From assembly GCA_016282915.1 (NCBI GenBank), contig JAEELW010000064.1, positions 1-44,759 on the forward strand: DNA of 44,759 bases, given 5' to 3'. Positions 25,967 through 35,258 of this stretch are shown here, piece after piece. The DNA comes from Lachnospiraceae bacterium (GTDB lineage: Bacteria; Bacillota; Clostridia; Lachnospirales; Lachnospiraceae). Numbering within the stretch: the first letter of the stretch is position 1; the number at the start of each line of letters is the position of its first letter. Below the pieces are notes generated by a model, which did not search any database, was not told the origin of the DNA, and saw only the letters and a program-made list of their open reading frames with translations. The position numbers and the translations under genes are program-made.

Positions 25967-28879
25967 TCATCTTGAAAAATAAGCAGAAAAAACATCCCCG
26001 GCAATGGGTGCCGCGACCTCGCCGCCGCTGCCCGCATTCTCTACGATCACGGTCACGGCGATCTGCGGATCCTCTGCCGGCGCATATCCGGTAAACCAGG
26101 CGTGAGACTGTGTCTTATTGCTGGAAAACTCTGCCGATCCCGTCTTTCCGGCCACGGTGACATTCAGGGCCGACAGGCGTTTCGCCGTCCCGTAATCCAC
26201 AACGGCCTCCATGAGGCTGCGCATCACCGCTGCCTCGCTTTCGCTCATCACGTTTCCAAGAAGCTGGGGTTCATATTCTTTCAGGACCTTTCCGTCTCCG
26301 GTGACTACGCTCTCGATCATGTAGGGAACCATCATATCACCGTTATTGGCAACAGAGGCTGTGATCATGTTCAGATGCAGCGGGCTCATAAGCGTTTCTC
26401 CCTGTCCGATGGCCGCCTGCATCACGGCATCCTCCGTCATATCCTTCCGCATGCTCACATGGCTGGACTTGCTGTCCATCACCAGCTGCAGTTCCTCATT
26501 AAAATGCAGGCCCATGAGCGTATCCGCAAAAAGATCACGATCCAGCATAAGACCGATGTTGGCAAACGAGGCGTTACAGGAACGTGCAAAGGAATCCTCC
26601 AGATCCACTTTCCCGTGAACGGTATGGTGATAACACTGTATCGTGGCACCTCCTTTATCAAGCCGTCCGGTACACTCAAAGCTGTAATCCTTATAAGTCC
26701 CGGGATTCTCCCTGATGTATTCCAGCGCGGTCACGATCTTGAAGGTAGACCCCGGAGGATACTGCCCCTGGGTCGCGCGGTTCACGAGCCGTCCGCTGTC
26801 CGTATCCGCAAGCAGTTCGTCCCAGATCTGCGCCACCTGTGCCGGATCATAGCTGGGGGCGGATACCACTGCCAGAAGACGGCCGGTCTTCACCTCACTG
26901 ACCACCACTGCCCCCCGCCTTGAACCGAGCTTTTCATAAGCCAGCTTCTGCAGTGCGGGATCCAGGCTCGTATACACATTATTGCCCGCGTGCTTGCTCC
27001 TGTTCAGGTCATCCCGCATACGGCTTCCCAGGGAGATATCCGAGGTGATCAGATAACGCTGCATCAGCCGTTCGATCCCGCCTCCGCCGTTTACCGCATA
27101 GCCCACGGGATGTGCAAACACCTTCCCGTAGGGATAGATCCGCTCTTCATTTCCGGATTCATCCGTTACGCTTTCCGCCAGCACGCTCCCGTCTCCGGCA
27201 TAAATGGTCCCCCGGGTATTATCCCTTTCCAGTATGGCCATGCGCTTCCCGTTATAGGAATTCACCATGGCCGTATCTCCCTCCACAAACATGAAACGGA
27301 GGATATTGACAAACATCAGCACAAAGATCAGCGCATAGATCAGACAGTGCACAAAGATACTGCGGTCCTGCGGTCTCCGCTTTTCCTCCTCTTCCTCACG
27401 GAGCAGCGCCTTCTCATCCTCCCGGACAAAGAACGCATTTTCCGCATCCGCTATGGCTTCCTCCGCAAGTCCGTCCGCCAGCATCTTTTCACGGCGTTTG
27501 TCCCAGGCTGCAAGCTTTTTCTCGTACTCTTCCGCTTCCCATTCGTCCTCGTCATATTCTTCCATGCGGAGCATGTAGATCCCCTGCAGTATGCCAAAAA
27601 GAACGATGGTGATGAGGATTGAAGTACCGCCGCTGGATATGAGCGGCAGCGTTACACCCGTAAGGGGAATGAGCCCTGTCCCTCCGCCGATCGTCAGTAT
27701 CACCTGTACGCCGTAACAGACTCCCAGTCCGACAGCTGCCAGACGGTAAAAAGGATCGCGCACACGCCCCGCAAGGATCAGCGCAGCCAGCACCACGGCG
27801 AGACAGAGCAGGATCAGAAGGATGCCGAAGAGCACGCCGAATTCCTCCGCGATGGCCGAAAAGACAAAATCCTCCTCCACAAAGGGAATGACGTTCGGAG
27901 CACCGTGCCCGATCCCCAGGCCGAACCAGCCGCCGGTGGCCAGGCCGAACAGGGACTGGGTCAGCTGATAGCCCTTGTTGTCCGGATCGCTGAAGGGCGC
28001 CATCCAGACCTGTACGCGCACCCGCACATGGGAGAAAAGAAAATACGCGACTACCGCTGCGATCAGGCCGCCGCCGATCCCCGCCAGCAGATAGAGCGGT
28101 TTTCCGCTCGCCACATAGAGCATGGCGATATACATGACAAAAAAGATCAGGGCGCTTCCCAGATCCTTTGAAGCCACCAGTACCAGCACATAAACGGCAG
28201 CCAGTCCTGCCGAGATCAGTACGTTTTTGAAACGATGCGCGCTCTCCGCCAGCAGCCCCGCGATAAAGAACGCAAAGAGCAGCTTCACGGCCTCGGAAGG
28301 CTGGAAGGTGATGCCGAAGATATTCCAGGAAAGCTTGGATCCGTTAACGAGCCGGCCCGTGAGCAATACGATCAGAAGGCCTGCCAGACCCACGCCTCCG
28401 TAGATCCAGGTGAGTTTTTTCAGGATACGGAGCTTACGGATCAGAAAAGGCACCAGCAGAAAGATCCCCAGCGCGATCAGTTCAATGACGAACTGTCGTT
28501 TTGCATGCCGGAGGTTCAGCCTTGCCAGCACCACAAAGCCGACGCCCATGAGCATCTGCATCTCGCACAGCAGCACATTGTAAACATCCCGGTAGATCAC
28601 GCGCGCGATCAGCGGCAGAAGGATCAGCACCGCCAGCTCCCCTCCGGCAAGCAGGGCCAGTTCTTCTATCACCCCGCTTTCCCCGGCATCCAGATGATAG
28701 AGAAAAACATCGGTCATCCCAAGCGCAAAAAAGAGCACGGCCAGAAATTCCAGGAAATAATAGATCCCCCTCCGGAAATCGCTGTCCTTGCGCCGGAGCG
28801 TCGTAAATACGATGGAGGTATGCACCGCCATGATGATCAGCAGGAAATATCTGGACAATTCCAGTATCAGTCTGGGCAT
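25967..28879 (-). CDS. SEDS glycosyltransferase fused to penicillin-binding transpeptidase
   Basis: One 970-residue protein that joins the two enzymes of peptidoglycan synthesis. Residues 1-437 are a FtsW/RodA/SpoVE membrane polymerase: QPSE (193-196), SKDLGSAL (237-244), the periplasmic loop with PFSDPDNKGYQ (Asp298 the likely catalytic Asp) and ISSGGTS (414-420). Residues 438-506 are a very acidic cytoplasmic linker. A further helix (508-530) leads to a PbpA-like transpeptidase with STFK (711-714), SCN (767-769) and KTG (912-914), all intact. The large N-terminal dimer domain of class B PBPs is reduced. Frame is continuous with no internal stop. It starts one base after the U32 gene, behind zapA. 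Separate neighbouring rodA/pbpA genes are the usual state; this looks like a fusion of such a pair. Confidence 0.96.
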   Translation of the reverse strand: MPRLILELSRYFLLIIMAVHTSIVFTTLRRKDSDFRRGIYYFLEFLAVLFFALGMTDVFLYHLDAGESGVIEELALLAGGELAVLILLPLIARVIYRDVYNVLLCEMQMLMGVGFVVLARLNLRHAKRQFVIELIALGIFLLVPFLIRKLRILKKLTWIYGGVGLAGLLIVLLTGRLVNGSKLSWNIFGITFQPSEAVKLLFAFFIAGLLAESAHRFKNVLISAGLAAVYVLVLVASKDLGSALIFFVMYIAMLYVASGKPLYLLAGIGGGLIAAVVAYFLFSHVRVRVQVWMAPFSDPDNKGYQLTQSLFGLATGGWFGLGIGHGAPNVIPFVEEDFVFSAIAEEFGVLFGILLILLCLAVVLAALILAGRVRDPFYRLAAVGLGVCYGVQVILTIGGGTGLIPLTGVTLPLISSGGTSILITIVLFGILQGIYMLRMEEYDEDEWEAEEYEKKLAAWDKRREKMLADGLAEEAIADAENAFFVREDEKALLREEEEEKRRPQDRSIFVHCLIYALIFVLMFVNILRFMFVEGDTAMVNSYNGKRMAILERDNTRGTIYAGDGSVLAESVTDESGNEERIYPYGKVFAHPVGYAVNGGGGIERLMQRYLITSDISLGSRMRDDLNRSKHAGNNVYTSLDPALQKLAYEKLGSRRGAVVVSEVKTGRLLAVVSAPSYDPAQVAQIWDELLADTDSGRLVNRATQGQYPPGSTFKIVTALEYIRENPGTYKDYSFECTGRLDKGGATIQCYHHTVHGKVDLEDSFARSCNASFANIGLMLDRDLFADTLMGLHFNEELQLVMDSKSSHVSMRKDMTEDAVMQAAIGQGETLMSPLHLNMITASVANNGDMMVPYMIESVVTGDGKVLKEYEPQLLGNVMSESEAAVMRSLMEAVVDYGTAKRLSALNVTVAGKTGSAEFSSNKTQSHAWFTGYAPAEDPQIAVTVIVENAGSGGEVAAPIAGDVFSAYFSR

Positions 28880-28880
28880 T

Positions 28881-31178
28881 TTATTCTGCTCCCTTTCTGT
28901 AATGTCCGCGGCTGCTCGCCCCTTCCGGCAGGAACTCTTCCCCGCCGCCCGAAAGCCACGCGGTATAGCCGTCCAGGATCCTTAAGGCCTCTTCTTCCTT
29001 TTCGACCGAAAATTCGATCCGCAGGGCAGCCGCTCCCGTTTCTGCCAGCTCCGCCAGCTCCCTGTGCAGAGAGAGCGGAACGCAGTTATAAAGGGTATTG
29101 AAACAGTATTCATGATCCGGACGCACCGGGAAGCCATGTCCCTTTTCATCCTGCAACACGAGCAGCCGTGCATCGTGATCGCAGGAAAAGAGTGTCCGGA
29201 AGACGCAGTTGGCACTGTACATGAGGGGCGTCCGGCCGTATACGACCAGCTCCGTCCGGTCCCTCTGCGCAAACGATAAAGCTTCTTTTCCCGCCAGCTC
29301 CGCGCTCGCCGTATACGTCGCTGCCTCTTTCAGGAGCAGCTCCTGCGCGGCGGGATTAAATACATAGATGCCGCGGTCCGCCCGCAGTTTTTCCTTCGGG
29401 AAGAACCCGGCAGCGGCAGCCAGCGTATCAAGGGAATCACAGTAGATCCCGTCCGGCTCATTCTCAAGCGCGGCTTTCAGGATATCCCTGACCCGCAGCA
29501 GATGTTTCTGCCGCAGGACCGGTGGAAGACGCAGGAAAAGTTTCTTCCCCTTCTGCTTCCTCCCCGCATATGCAAAATACAGCTCCGGAGGCAGGATCAG
29601 GCCATCCACAAAATCCCGCTCCATCAGCTTTGCGGGATCGATCCCTTCCCCGGCCAGTCCGGCCAGGAACAGGCTTTTCCCTGTTTTTTCATTCCTCTTT
29701 CCAAAGACGGGCTCTCTGAGTTCAGATACGGATACCGGCTCTCTTTTTAATGGTGCCCGCAGCGCCTCGCTCATTTTATCAAGTGCATCGCGGCGAAGGG
29801 CATTCAGTTCCGCCAGCGGGACAAAAGAGTTTTCATCGCAGTCCGGTGTCAGTTCTTCAATGACAAAAGGCGTATCCCCCGTTTTCCGGATCTGCCGCAG
29901 GATCTCCGCTTCGGCAAGCGGCCGCTTCTTTGCCGGCTCCGCCACCGCTCCGCTCAGACTCACCTCTGCCTCGTCGCAGGAAAGGCTCAAAAGAAGCTCT
30001 TCCCCTGCCTTTACCCGTATGTATGCCTGTAAGGGCTTCTTTGCGGCTCCGTCGATCAGACGGCTCCGGATCGCGTCCTTTTCTTCTTCCGAGACTTTGG
30101 CATAGGCCGGATCCGAAAGGCTGATCATCTCCCTGCCGTTATGCCGGTCAAGATAGCCTTCCTGGCGCCCGCTCCGGAGATACAGGCCTTCCAGACGTTC
30201 AAGATCCGCCTTTTCCACCCGGTACGGCTCTCCCGCCGCACAGCGGTCCAGATATTTCCGGTACAGCTCCGTCACGCCCGCGGAATACTCCGGCGCCTTC
30301 ATGCGTCCTTCGATCTTGAGTGAATCCACACCGGCTTCCACCAGGCGGTCAAGGACCTCCAGGCTGCACATATCCTTCATGCTTAAAGGGTAGCAGCTTT
30401 CCTTTCCGCGGCAGTGATAGGGCTGCCGGCAGGGCCCCGCGCAGCGTCCCCGGTTTCCGCTCCTGCCTCCCGCCATGGAGCTGAAGAGGCAGCGCCCCGA
30501 ATAGCTGTAGCACATGGCCCCGTGGATGAAGCATTCCAGCTCCAGCCCACACTTTTTTATCTCTCTGATCTCTTCCAGGGAAAGCTCACGCCCCGGGACC
30601 ACACGGCAAACGCCTTTTTTCTTCAGCCATTCCACGCCCGCCGCGCTCAAAATGCTCATCTGTGTGCTGGCATGGAGAGGCAGGGCGGGATAACGCTGCG
30701 AGAAAAGAGAAAGCAGCCCCAGATCCTGAAGGATCACACCATCGAGACCGCGCTCATATAAAGGATCGACGATCGCAAACACCGCCTCCAGCTCACGCGT
30801 ACGTATCAGTGTGTTGCAGGCAAGATAGAGTTTTTTCCCGAACAGATGCACATAATCCAGTGCATCAATAAGTTCGCTCTCCGTGAGGTTTTTTGCATAA
30901 GCCCTCGCGGAAAACAGACCTGCCCCGAGATAGACGGCATCGGCTCCGGCCGTGACCGCCCCGCGCACCGCCGCAGCTTCTCCCGCCGGTGCCAGGAGCT
31001 CGGGCAGTTTTCGAGCAGGACCTTTTGCACAACGCAAAACAGCCGCCCCCGCATCCGCTGCAGCACAGCCGCCATTTACAGACAAGGCAGCCGAACTCTG
31101 CGGCTGCCCCCTTTTTCCCTTACACGCCGCGGTCTTCCCGTCCGCGGTCATTTCTCTCTTATCTTCTGCGCTTTCCAT
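28881..31178 (-). CDS. U32 family protein (RlhA/TrhP-type RNA hydroxylase or peptidase)
   Basis: Large U32-family protein. Characterised relatives hydroxylate RNA (RlhA at 23S C2501, TrhP at tRNA U34) using prephenate and an Fe-S site; the name peptidase is historical. The core opens KLPELLAPAGE and carries the U32 signature ECFIHGAMCYSYSGRC, then further cysteines in GRCAGPC. A long C-terminal part (about 350 residues) resembles the DUF3656 extension found in RlhA. The start is uncertain: the frame is open to an ATG at 31226, but the ATG at 31178 has an AGGA ribosome site; others are ATG 31151 and TTG 31037, the last leaving only eight residues before the core. The region ahead of the core is Ala/Gly/Cys-rich and contains a hairpin at 31086-31108, so it may not be translated. 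Confidence 0.9.
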   Translation of the reverse strand: MESAEDKREMTADGKTAACKGKRGQPQSSAALSVNGGCAAADAGAAVLRCAKGPARKLPELLAPAGEAAAVRGAVTAGADAVYLGAGLFSARAYAKNLTESELIDALDYVHLFGKKLYLACNTLIRTRELEAVFAIVDPLYERGLDGVILQDLGLLSLFSQRYPALPLHASTQMSILSAAGVEWLKKKGVCRVVPGRELSLEEIREIKKCGLELECFIHGAMCYSYSGRCLFSSMAGGRSGNRGRCAGPCRQPYHCRGKESCYPLSMKDMCSLEVLDRLVEAGVDSLKIEGRMKAPEYSAGVTELYRKYLDRCAAGEPYRVEKADLERLEGLYLRSGRQEGYLDRHNGREMISLSDPAYAKVSEEEKDAIRSRLIDGAAKKPLQAYIRVKAGEELLLSLSCDEAEVSLSGAVAEPAKKRPLAEAEILRQIRKTGDTPFVIEELTPDCDENSFVPLAELNALRRDALDKMSEALRAPLKREPVSVSELREPVFGKRNEKTGKSLFLAGLAGEGIDPAKLMERDFVDGLILPPELYFAYAGRKQKGKKLFLRLPPVLRQKHLLRVRDILKAALENEPDGIYCDSLDTLAAAAGFFPKEKLRADRGIYVFNPAAQELLLKEAATYTASAELAGKEALSFAQRDRTELVVYGRTPLMYSANCVFRTLFSCDHDARLLVLQDEKGHGFPVRPDHEYCFNTLYNCVPLSLHRELAELAETGAAALRIEFSVEKEEEALRILDGYTAWLSGGGEEFLPEGASSRGHYRKGAE

Positions 31179-31755
31179 TTCGGTGATCCTGGTAAGAAAG
31201 CGGCGCCTGGGGTGAAGGATCCTCATCTTCGTACAGATCTTCCAGGCTCTGCTGGGTATAGGCTGTTCCGGAGCTTTCTTCCCTACGCACCGGTCTGGGC
31301 CTGCTTTCCCTCAGCTCCTCGCGGCCGCTGCCTTTCAGCTGCTCGATCGTCTTTTCCCGTTCCGACAGCGTGGTCCTGAGCTCCGTGATCAGCTTCTCGC
31401 TCTCGCGCAGCTTGTTCTCAAGGCTGCCCACATCCTTTTTCTGATCCTCGACCATGACCTGGCTGTTCACATAATTGTGCTTCATCTCATCCAGTTCATC
31501 GATCTTGTCCTTCAAACGCTGTTCCAGCTCTTCGGCATGTTCCTTCTCTTTGAAATAGCTGTCCGCAAAGTTCAGCTCCAGCATACGATGCCGTATATCA
31601 CTCGACGCATGACGGAACGCATCGGTCTTTTCATATTCCTCGATCTTGCTGTTGATATAGGCGGCTACCTTCTGCATGTATTCCTCGCTCTCGTAACCGC
31701 TCATGGTCATCACCTTACCGGCGATCAGTACCTTGATGACTTTTTTATCCGCCAT
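31159..31755 (-). CDS. zapA: ZapA-like cell division protein with long coiled coil
   Basis: FtsZ-ring associated protein. Residues 1-65 form the ZapA domain (VIKVLIAGKVMTMSGYESEEYMQKVAAYIN), followed by a coiled coil (about 65-145) and a disordered, basic-acidic tail with RPRPVRREE and LEDLYEDEDPSP. At 198 residues it is about twice the E. coli ZapA length, as is common in Clostridia. It is the first gene of a likely operon with the U32 gene and the SEDS-PBP fusion, which ties the fusion to septum formation. The GGAGG ribosome site and a promoter lie directly upstream. Confidence 0.9.
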   Translation of the reverse strand: MADKKVIKVLIAGKVMTMSGYESEEYMQKVAAYINSKIEEYEKTDAFRHASSDIRHRMLELNFADSYFKEKEHAEELEQRLKDKIDELDEMKHNYVNSQVMVEDQKKDVGSLENKLRESEKLITELRTTLSEREKTIEQLKGSGREELRESRPRPVRREESSGTAYTQQSLEDLYEDEDPSPQAPLSYQDHRNGKRRR

Positions 31756-31793
31756 GGCCTACCTCCATAACACGAATATACACTATCCGTTAT

Positions 31794-31823
31794 ATTATAA
31801 TCTATCCGGTCCCTTTTTTTCAA
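31794..31823 (-). promoter_or_regulatory. Promoter of the zapA operon
   Basis: On the minus strand TTGAAA (31823-31818), 18 bases, then TATAAT (31799-31794), 39 bases before the zapA ATG and just past the ruvB stop. Confidence 0.65.
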
Positions 31824-31830
31824 GAGTCCT

Positions 31831-32844
31831 TTATGTCTCAAGAGCTTTTGGTTCGAAAGGAATAGAAAAATGCCTGTAGGCCGCCTCGGTGGCGACTCTT
31901 CCTCGCGGTGTGCGCATCAGAAGGCCGTTCTGCAGAAGATAGGGTTCATAAACATCCTCAATGGTTCCCGCATCCTCTCCGAGGGATGCGGCGAGGGTTT
32001 CCAGCCCCACCGGTCCGCCGCCGAAATTCTGCATGATGGCCAGCAGCATGTTCCTGTCCGTCTGGTCCAGGCCCAGCCGGTCCACTTCCAGCAGATCCAA
32101 CGCATGTTCCGCCACCTCGCGGGTGATCACACCGTCAAACTTTACCTGCGCAAAATCCCGCACACGCTTGAGCATACGGTTGGCAAGCCGGGGCGTACCG
32201 CGGCTGCGCCGGGCAAGCTCCTTCGCTCCCTCTGCGTCTATGGAAACGGAAAGCTTCTTCGCCGAATGATTGATGATATCCGTCAGTTCCTTTGTGGTAT
32301 AAAACTCAAGACGCGACACCATGCCGAAACGGTCGCGCAGAGGCGCCGTAAGCAGCCCCGCCCGCGTCGTAGCGCCGATCAGCGTAAAATGCGGCAGTTC
32401 CAGCCGTATGGACTTGGCTCCGCTCCCCTTGCCGATCATGATATCGATGGCGTAATCCTCCATCGCGGGATAGAGCACCTCCTCCACCTGCCGCGAAAGG
32501 CGGTGGATCTCGTCGATAAAGAGCACATCCCCTTCCTGAAGGCTGTTCAGTACCGCCGCCAGATCCCCGGGCTTTTCAATGGCCGGCCCGCTGGTAATAC
32601 GGATATTCACGCCCATCTCATTGGCGATCACGCCTGCCAGTGTCGTCTTTCCAAGACCCGGAGGTCCATAAAACAGAGCGTGATCCAGAGATTCCCCACG
32701 CTCCTTCGCTGCCTCGATATAAACTCTCAGGTTCTCCTTCAGCTTTTCCTGCCCCACATAATCCTTCAGGAACTGTGGCCGCAGGCTGCTTTCGATTTTC
32801 ACATCCTCCTCGGTAAAGGAGGTTTCGATCATTCGTTTGGACAT
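31831..32844 (-). CDS. ruvB: Holliday junction helicase RuvB
   Basis: AAA+ motor that drives branch migration of Holliday junctions with RuvA. The 337-residue product has [19 protein letters not shown] at the start, Walker [10 protein letters not shown], Walker [10 protein letters not shown], sensor [10 protein letters not shown], arginine-finger region RDRFG and a winged-helix end with [17 protein letters not shown]. It starts 22 bases after ruvA. ruvC is not in the window. Confidence 0.98.
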   Translation of the reverse strand: MSKRMIETSFTEEDVKIESSLRPQFLKDYVGQEKLKENLRVYIEAAKERGESLDHALFYGPPGLGKTTLAGVIANEMGVNIRITSGPAIEKPGDLAAVLNSLQEGDVLFIDEIHRLSRQVEEVLYPAMEDYAIDIMIGKGSGAKSIRLELPHFTLIGATTRAGLLTAPLRDRFGMVSRLEFYTTKELTDIINHSAKKLSVSIDAEGAKELARRSRGTPRLANRMLKRVRDFAQVKFDGVITREVAEHALDLLEVDRLGLDQTDRNMLLAIMQNFGGGPVGLETLAASLGEDAGTIEDVYEPYLLQNGLLMRTPRGRVATEAAYRHFSIPFEPKALET

Positions 32845-32866
32845 AATATATGATTTTGATATACGA

Positions 32867-33463
32867 TCACATGAATCTTAACGCTGCTTTCAGAAGTGCT
32901 TCCGTACCGTCCGCCCCTTCTGCTGCCGCCTTCGCAACCGCCGTGCGCGCATCCCTTTCGGGATAACCCAGCGCTGTCAGCGCCTCGGCCGCCTCGGCTT
33001 CCGCACCGCTTAAAGCACTCACGGCTTCCGGAAGCATCCCTTCTTCGGGAAGCAGATCCTCCGCACCCATCTTTCCTTTCAGGTCGACGATCAGACGCTC
33101 GGCCGTCTTTTTCGCGATACCCTGGGCCTTGCTCAGGGTCTTCACGTCCCCGCCGAGGATCGCCAGACGGATCTGGGACGCACTCAGTTCGGATAAAAGG
33201 CTCATGGCCGCTTTCGGTCCCACGCCACTTACGGCAATGAGCTGACAGAACAGTTCGTGGTCATCACGGCTTCCGAAACCGTACAGCTGCAGTGCGTCTT
33301 CCCGCACACTGGTATAGGTATAGACCATGTACTCCGCACCGACCGGCGGAAGCTGCGCGATACGTCCGGAAGGAAAAAAGACATTGTATCCGATCCCGCC
33401 CACTTCCATGATGATGCGGTCTGTAAGCTTTGCTCCGATTGTTCCTTTCAGATACGCGTACAA
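32867..33463 (-). CDS. ruvA: Holliday junction binding protein RuvA
   Basis: Tetrameric junction-binding partner of RuvB. From a TTG start at 33463 the product reads [16 protein letters not shown] and has 198-199 residues, the family length. The frame is open to an ATG at 33529, but that adds 22 residues foreign to the family, and AAGGA lies nine bases before the TTG. The OB-fold N-terminus, the helix-hairpin-helix segments ([40 protein letters not shown]) and the C-terminal RuvB-binding domain are all present. Confidence 0.97.
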   Translation of the reverse strand: MYAYLKGTIGAKLTDRIIMEVGGIGYNVFFPSGRIAQLPPVGAEYMVYTYTSVREDALQLYGFGSRDDHELFCQLIAVSGVGPKAAMSLLSELSASQIRLAILGGDVKTLSKAQGIAKKTAERLIVDLKGKMGAEDLLPEEGMLPEAVSALSGAEAEAAEALTALGYPERDARTAVAKAAAEGADGTEALLKAALRFM

Positions 33464-33565
33464 GAGTTTCCGTCCTTCTGTTCCGTTATATCCGTATGAC
33501 TGCCGTTTCGATGACACTCTCCGATGCATACGCCTGCAGGCATATCTTGTTTACATAACATCTCA

Positions 33566-33594
33566 ACTATATCATAAAAACCGCGGCCGTTCAA
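33566..33594 (-). promoter_or_regulatory. Possible promoter of ruvAB
   Basis: On the minus strand TTGAAC (33594-33589), 17 bases, then TATAGT (33571-33566), about 100 bases before the ruvA start. The -35 box lies in the loop of the terminator stem at 33576-33605, so termination and initiation would share DNA. Confidence 0.45.
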
Positions 33595-33605
33595 GCCGCA
33601 GTTTT
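33576..33605 (-). terminator. Terminator upstream of ruvA
   Basis: AAAAC-x-GCGGC pairs with GCCGC-x-GTTTT around a 7-base loop, with a five-base T run on the minus strand. It should end transcripts coming from the diguanylate cyclase gene upstream. Confidence 0.75.
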
Positions 33606-33709
33606 CCAAAAAAAGATACGCTCCAGCGGCTGCACCGCCCCATCTTCTGTTCCTGCATCGGCCGCTTATGGTATATATCAGATCAGCCGTTTCAGGCTTC
33701 CGTCCTCGC

Positions 33710-33811
33710 TCAGCGCAGCCTTAGCTTCAGCTCGCGAAGCCCCATTTCATGTTTATGGGATTTCAGATCAAGGATATAGAATTTTCCTGATGATCTGTGT
33801 TCAGCAGCCAT
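33710..33811 (-). CDS. Possible 33-residue ORF, perhaps a frameshifted remnant
   Basis: In the 392-base gap between ruvA and the diguanylate cyclase, an ATG at 33811 opens a 33-residue frame, MAAEHRSSGKFYILDLKSHK and onward to ELKLRLR. Its composition looks protein-like, and another frame continues just after it as AKAALSEDGSLKRLI before a stop at 33678. A single frameshift near 33720-33735 would join them into about 45 residues. Only a G-rich stretch precedes the ATG, no clear AGGAGG. It may be a decayed or small gene, or chance. Nothing else coding is visible in this gap, which otherwise holds the terminator and promoter at 33566-33605. Confidence 0.25.
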   Translation of the reverse strand: MAAEHRSSGKFYILDLKSHKHEMGLRELKLRLR

Positions 33812-33855
33812 CCGGCCCCGGACCGGCAGTAATATCCCGCTGTCTTATGCCGCTG

Positions 33856-35199
33856 TTATTTTGTGTGAAAGGTATAGGTATGCTTTCCCTTTTTCTTTGA
33901 CGCATACATCGCGGCGTCCGTTTTTTCAAACAGAGCGGCGGTATCCCCCGCATCCTTTCCGTGCATGATCCCGATGCTGATGGAGACCGGCGGCAGACCG
34001 TCTTCCGTTTTTTCAAGTTCACTGCTGATCTGTCTGATCTTGCCTTCGATCAGGCTCTGCTGCAGCCCCTCCGAATGCACCATCAATATCACAAACTCAT
34101 CTCCGCCGATGCGGCAGATATGATCTTCGCCCCTAAAGACGGATTTCAGGATACGTACCAGTTTTATCAGGATCCGGTCGCCGGTCTCATGCCCGTAGCT
34201 GTCATTGATGTTCTTAAAATTATCCACATCAAGGAGCAGCATATAGGTGGACTCCAGGTCGATCCCCTCCATCAGCAGATCGTAGCCCGCCCTGTTGTAG
34301 GCCCCGGTCAGTTCATCGTGGGAAGCCTTATAGTTCAGCTGGCTCAAGCTGCTCAGGTATCTGGTAAACATCCGGTTATAGGCTCTTGCCATATAGCGGA
34401 ATTCCTTTGAACCCTTTTCCGGAATGGGACTTTCCTCCCGTATCCTGTCCACGGCCTTGATCACAGGCCGTATCCCGAGACGCGTGATCGCAAGCACCAT
34501 CAGGATGATCAGAAGGATCTCGATCAGCATCATGATCCGGACTACATTCACTTCCCTCCGTAATGCCGAGAGTGTCGAACCTTCCGTGCTGTCCATCAGC
34601 TTGTCCACTTCCTCCAGGCTCTCCTGCATCTCCTGCCGTATCCTGTCCTTCAGCTCATAATAAGCTTCATCCAGCACAAGCTCCGTCGCCCGTCTCATCT
34701 TGTCTTCGGCAGACAGCGCCGCATCCTCTTCACTCAGCGTAACGCCCTCAAGCACCTCCGGATAGCCGGTATAGCCCTTTGCTTCGATCACCAGACGCAT
34801 GGAATAGTATTCCCTGTCCATCAGGGCGATGGACGCGTTCATGGCCTCCTGCAGCTTTTTACGCGCCCCTTCCGTGCGCTGGTCCACATCCATCTTTGAC
34901 AGTGCTTTTTCACGCCGGTTCGCGCTCTGTGCTTCTTCAAAATACTGATCCAGAAAACGCCGGTCTCCCTTTACCGTAAATCTCTGCACGCTTTCGGTCA
35001 GATAATCGGAGGCTTCCATCAGCTCACGCGCCGCCCGGTCCAGTTCCATGTGTTCCTCCGAGGCTCCGGTAAGCCGGCTGAACGTCACGGTCAGACGGAA
35101 GGTGACAAAACCGACGATACAGGACATGATCAGCATGACGATGATCAGTCCGATATTGATCGATCTGAGAGATATCCCTTTTTCAGCTCCCTTCTTCAA
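33856..35199 (-). CDS. Membrane diguanylate cyclase with extracytoplasmic helical sensor
   Basis: Predicted c-di-GMP synthase of about 447 residues. One membrane helix (about 14-36), a 185-residue extracytoplasmic helical region of the four-helix-bundle sensor type, a second helix (about 222-243), a short HAMP-like joint and a GGDEF domain. The active site is canonical: LLLDVDNFKNINDSYGH, then RIGGDEF (GGDEF near 367-371 in the longer frame). The RGED sequence just before it matches the RxxD inhibitory site, so product feedback is expected, unlike the cyclase at 4701-5831. The TTG at 35199 is the better start since GGAGG lies seven bases before it; a TTG at 35205 is only two bases away. A long folded leader precedes it. 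Confidence 0.93.
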   Translation of the reverse strand: MKKGAEKGISLRSINIGLIIVMLIMSCIVGFVTFRLTVTFSRLTGASEEHMELDRAARELMEASDYLTESVQRFTVKGDRRFLDQYFEEAQSANRREKALSKMDVDQRTEGARKKLQEAMNASIALMDREYYSMRLVIEAKGYTGYPEVLEGVTLSEEDAALSAEDKMRRATELVLDEAYYELKDRIRQEMQESLEEVDKLMDSTEGSTLSALRREVNVVRIMMLIEILLIILMVLAITRLGIRPVIKAVDRIREESPIPEKGSKEFRYMARAYNRMFTRYLSSLSQLNYKASHDELTGAYNRAGYDLLMEGIDLESTYMLLLDVDNFKNINDSYGHETGDRILIKLVRILKSVFRGEDHICRIGGDEFVILMVHSEGLQQSLIEGKIRQISSELEKTEDGLPPVSISIGIMHGKDAGDTAALFEKTDAAMYASKKKGKHTYTFHTK

Positions 35200-35231
35200 A
35201 ACCAAACCTCCGCAACTAAAAATATCAGCGT

Positions 35232-35258
35232 GATGCGGGGCGGCTGCCGCCCCGCATC
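35232..35258. other. Perfect 12-bp GC-rich hairpin in the cyclase leader
   Basis: GATGCGGGGCGG and its exact complement enclose a CTG loop. On the minus strand it ends 33 bases before the cyclase start codon, and a T-run (ATTTTTAG) follows only after about eight bases. It may be a terminator-like or regulatory stem; it also closes the barnase-barstar unit. Confidence 0.7.
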
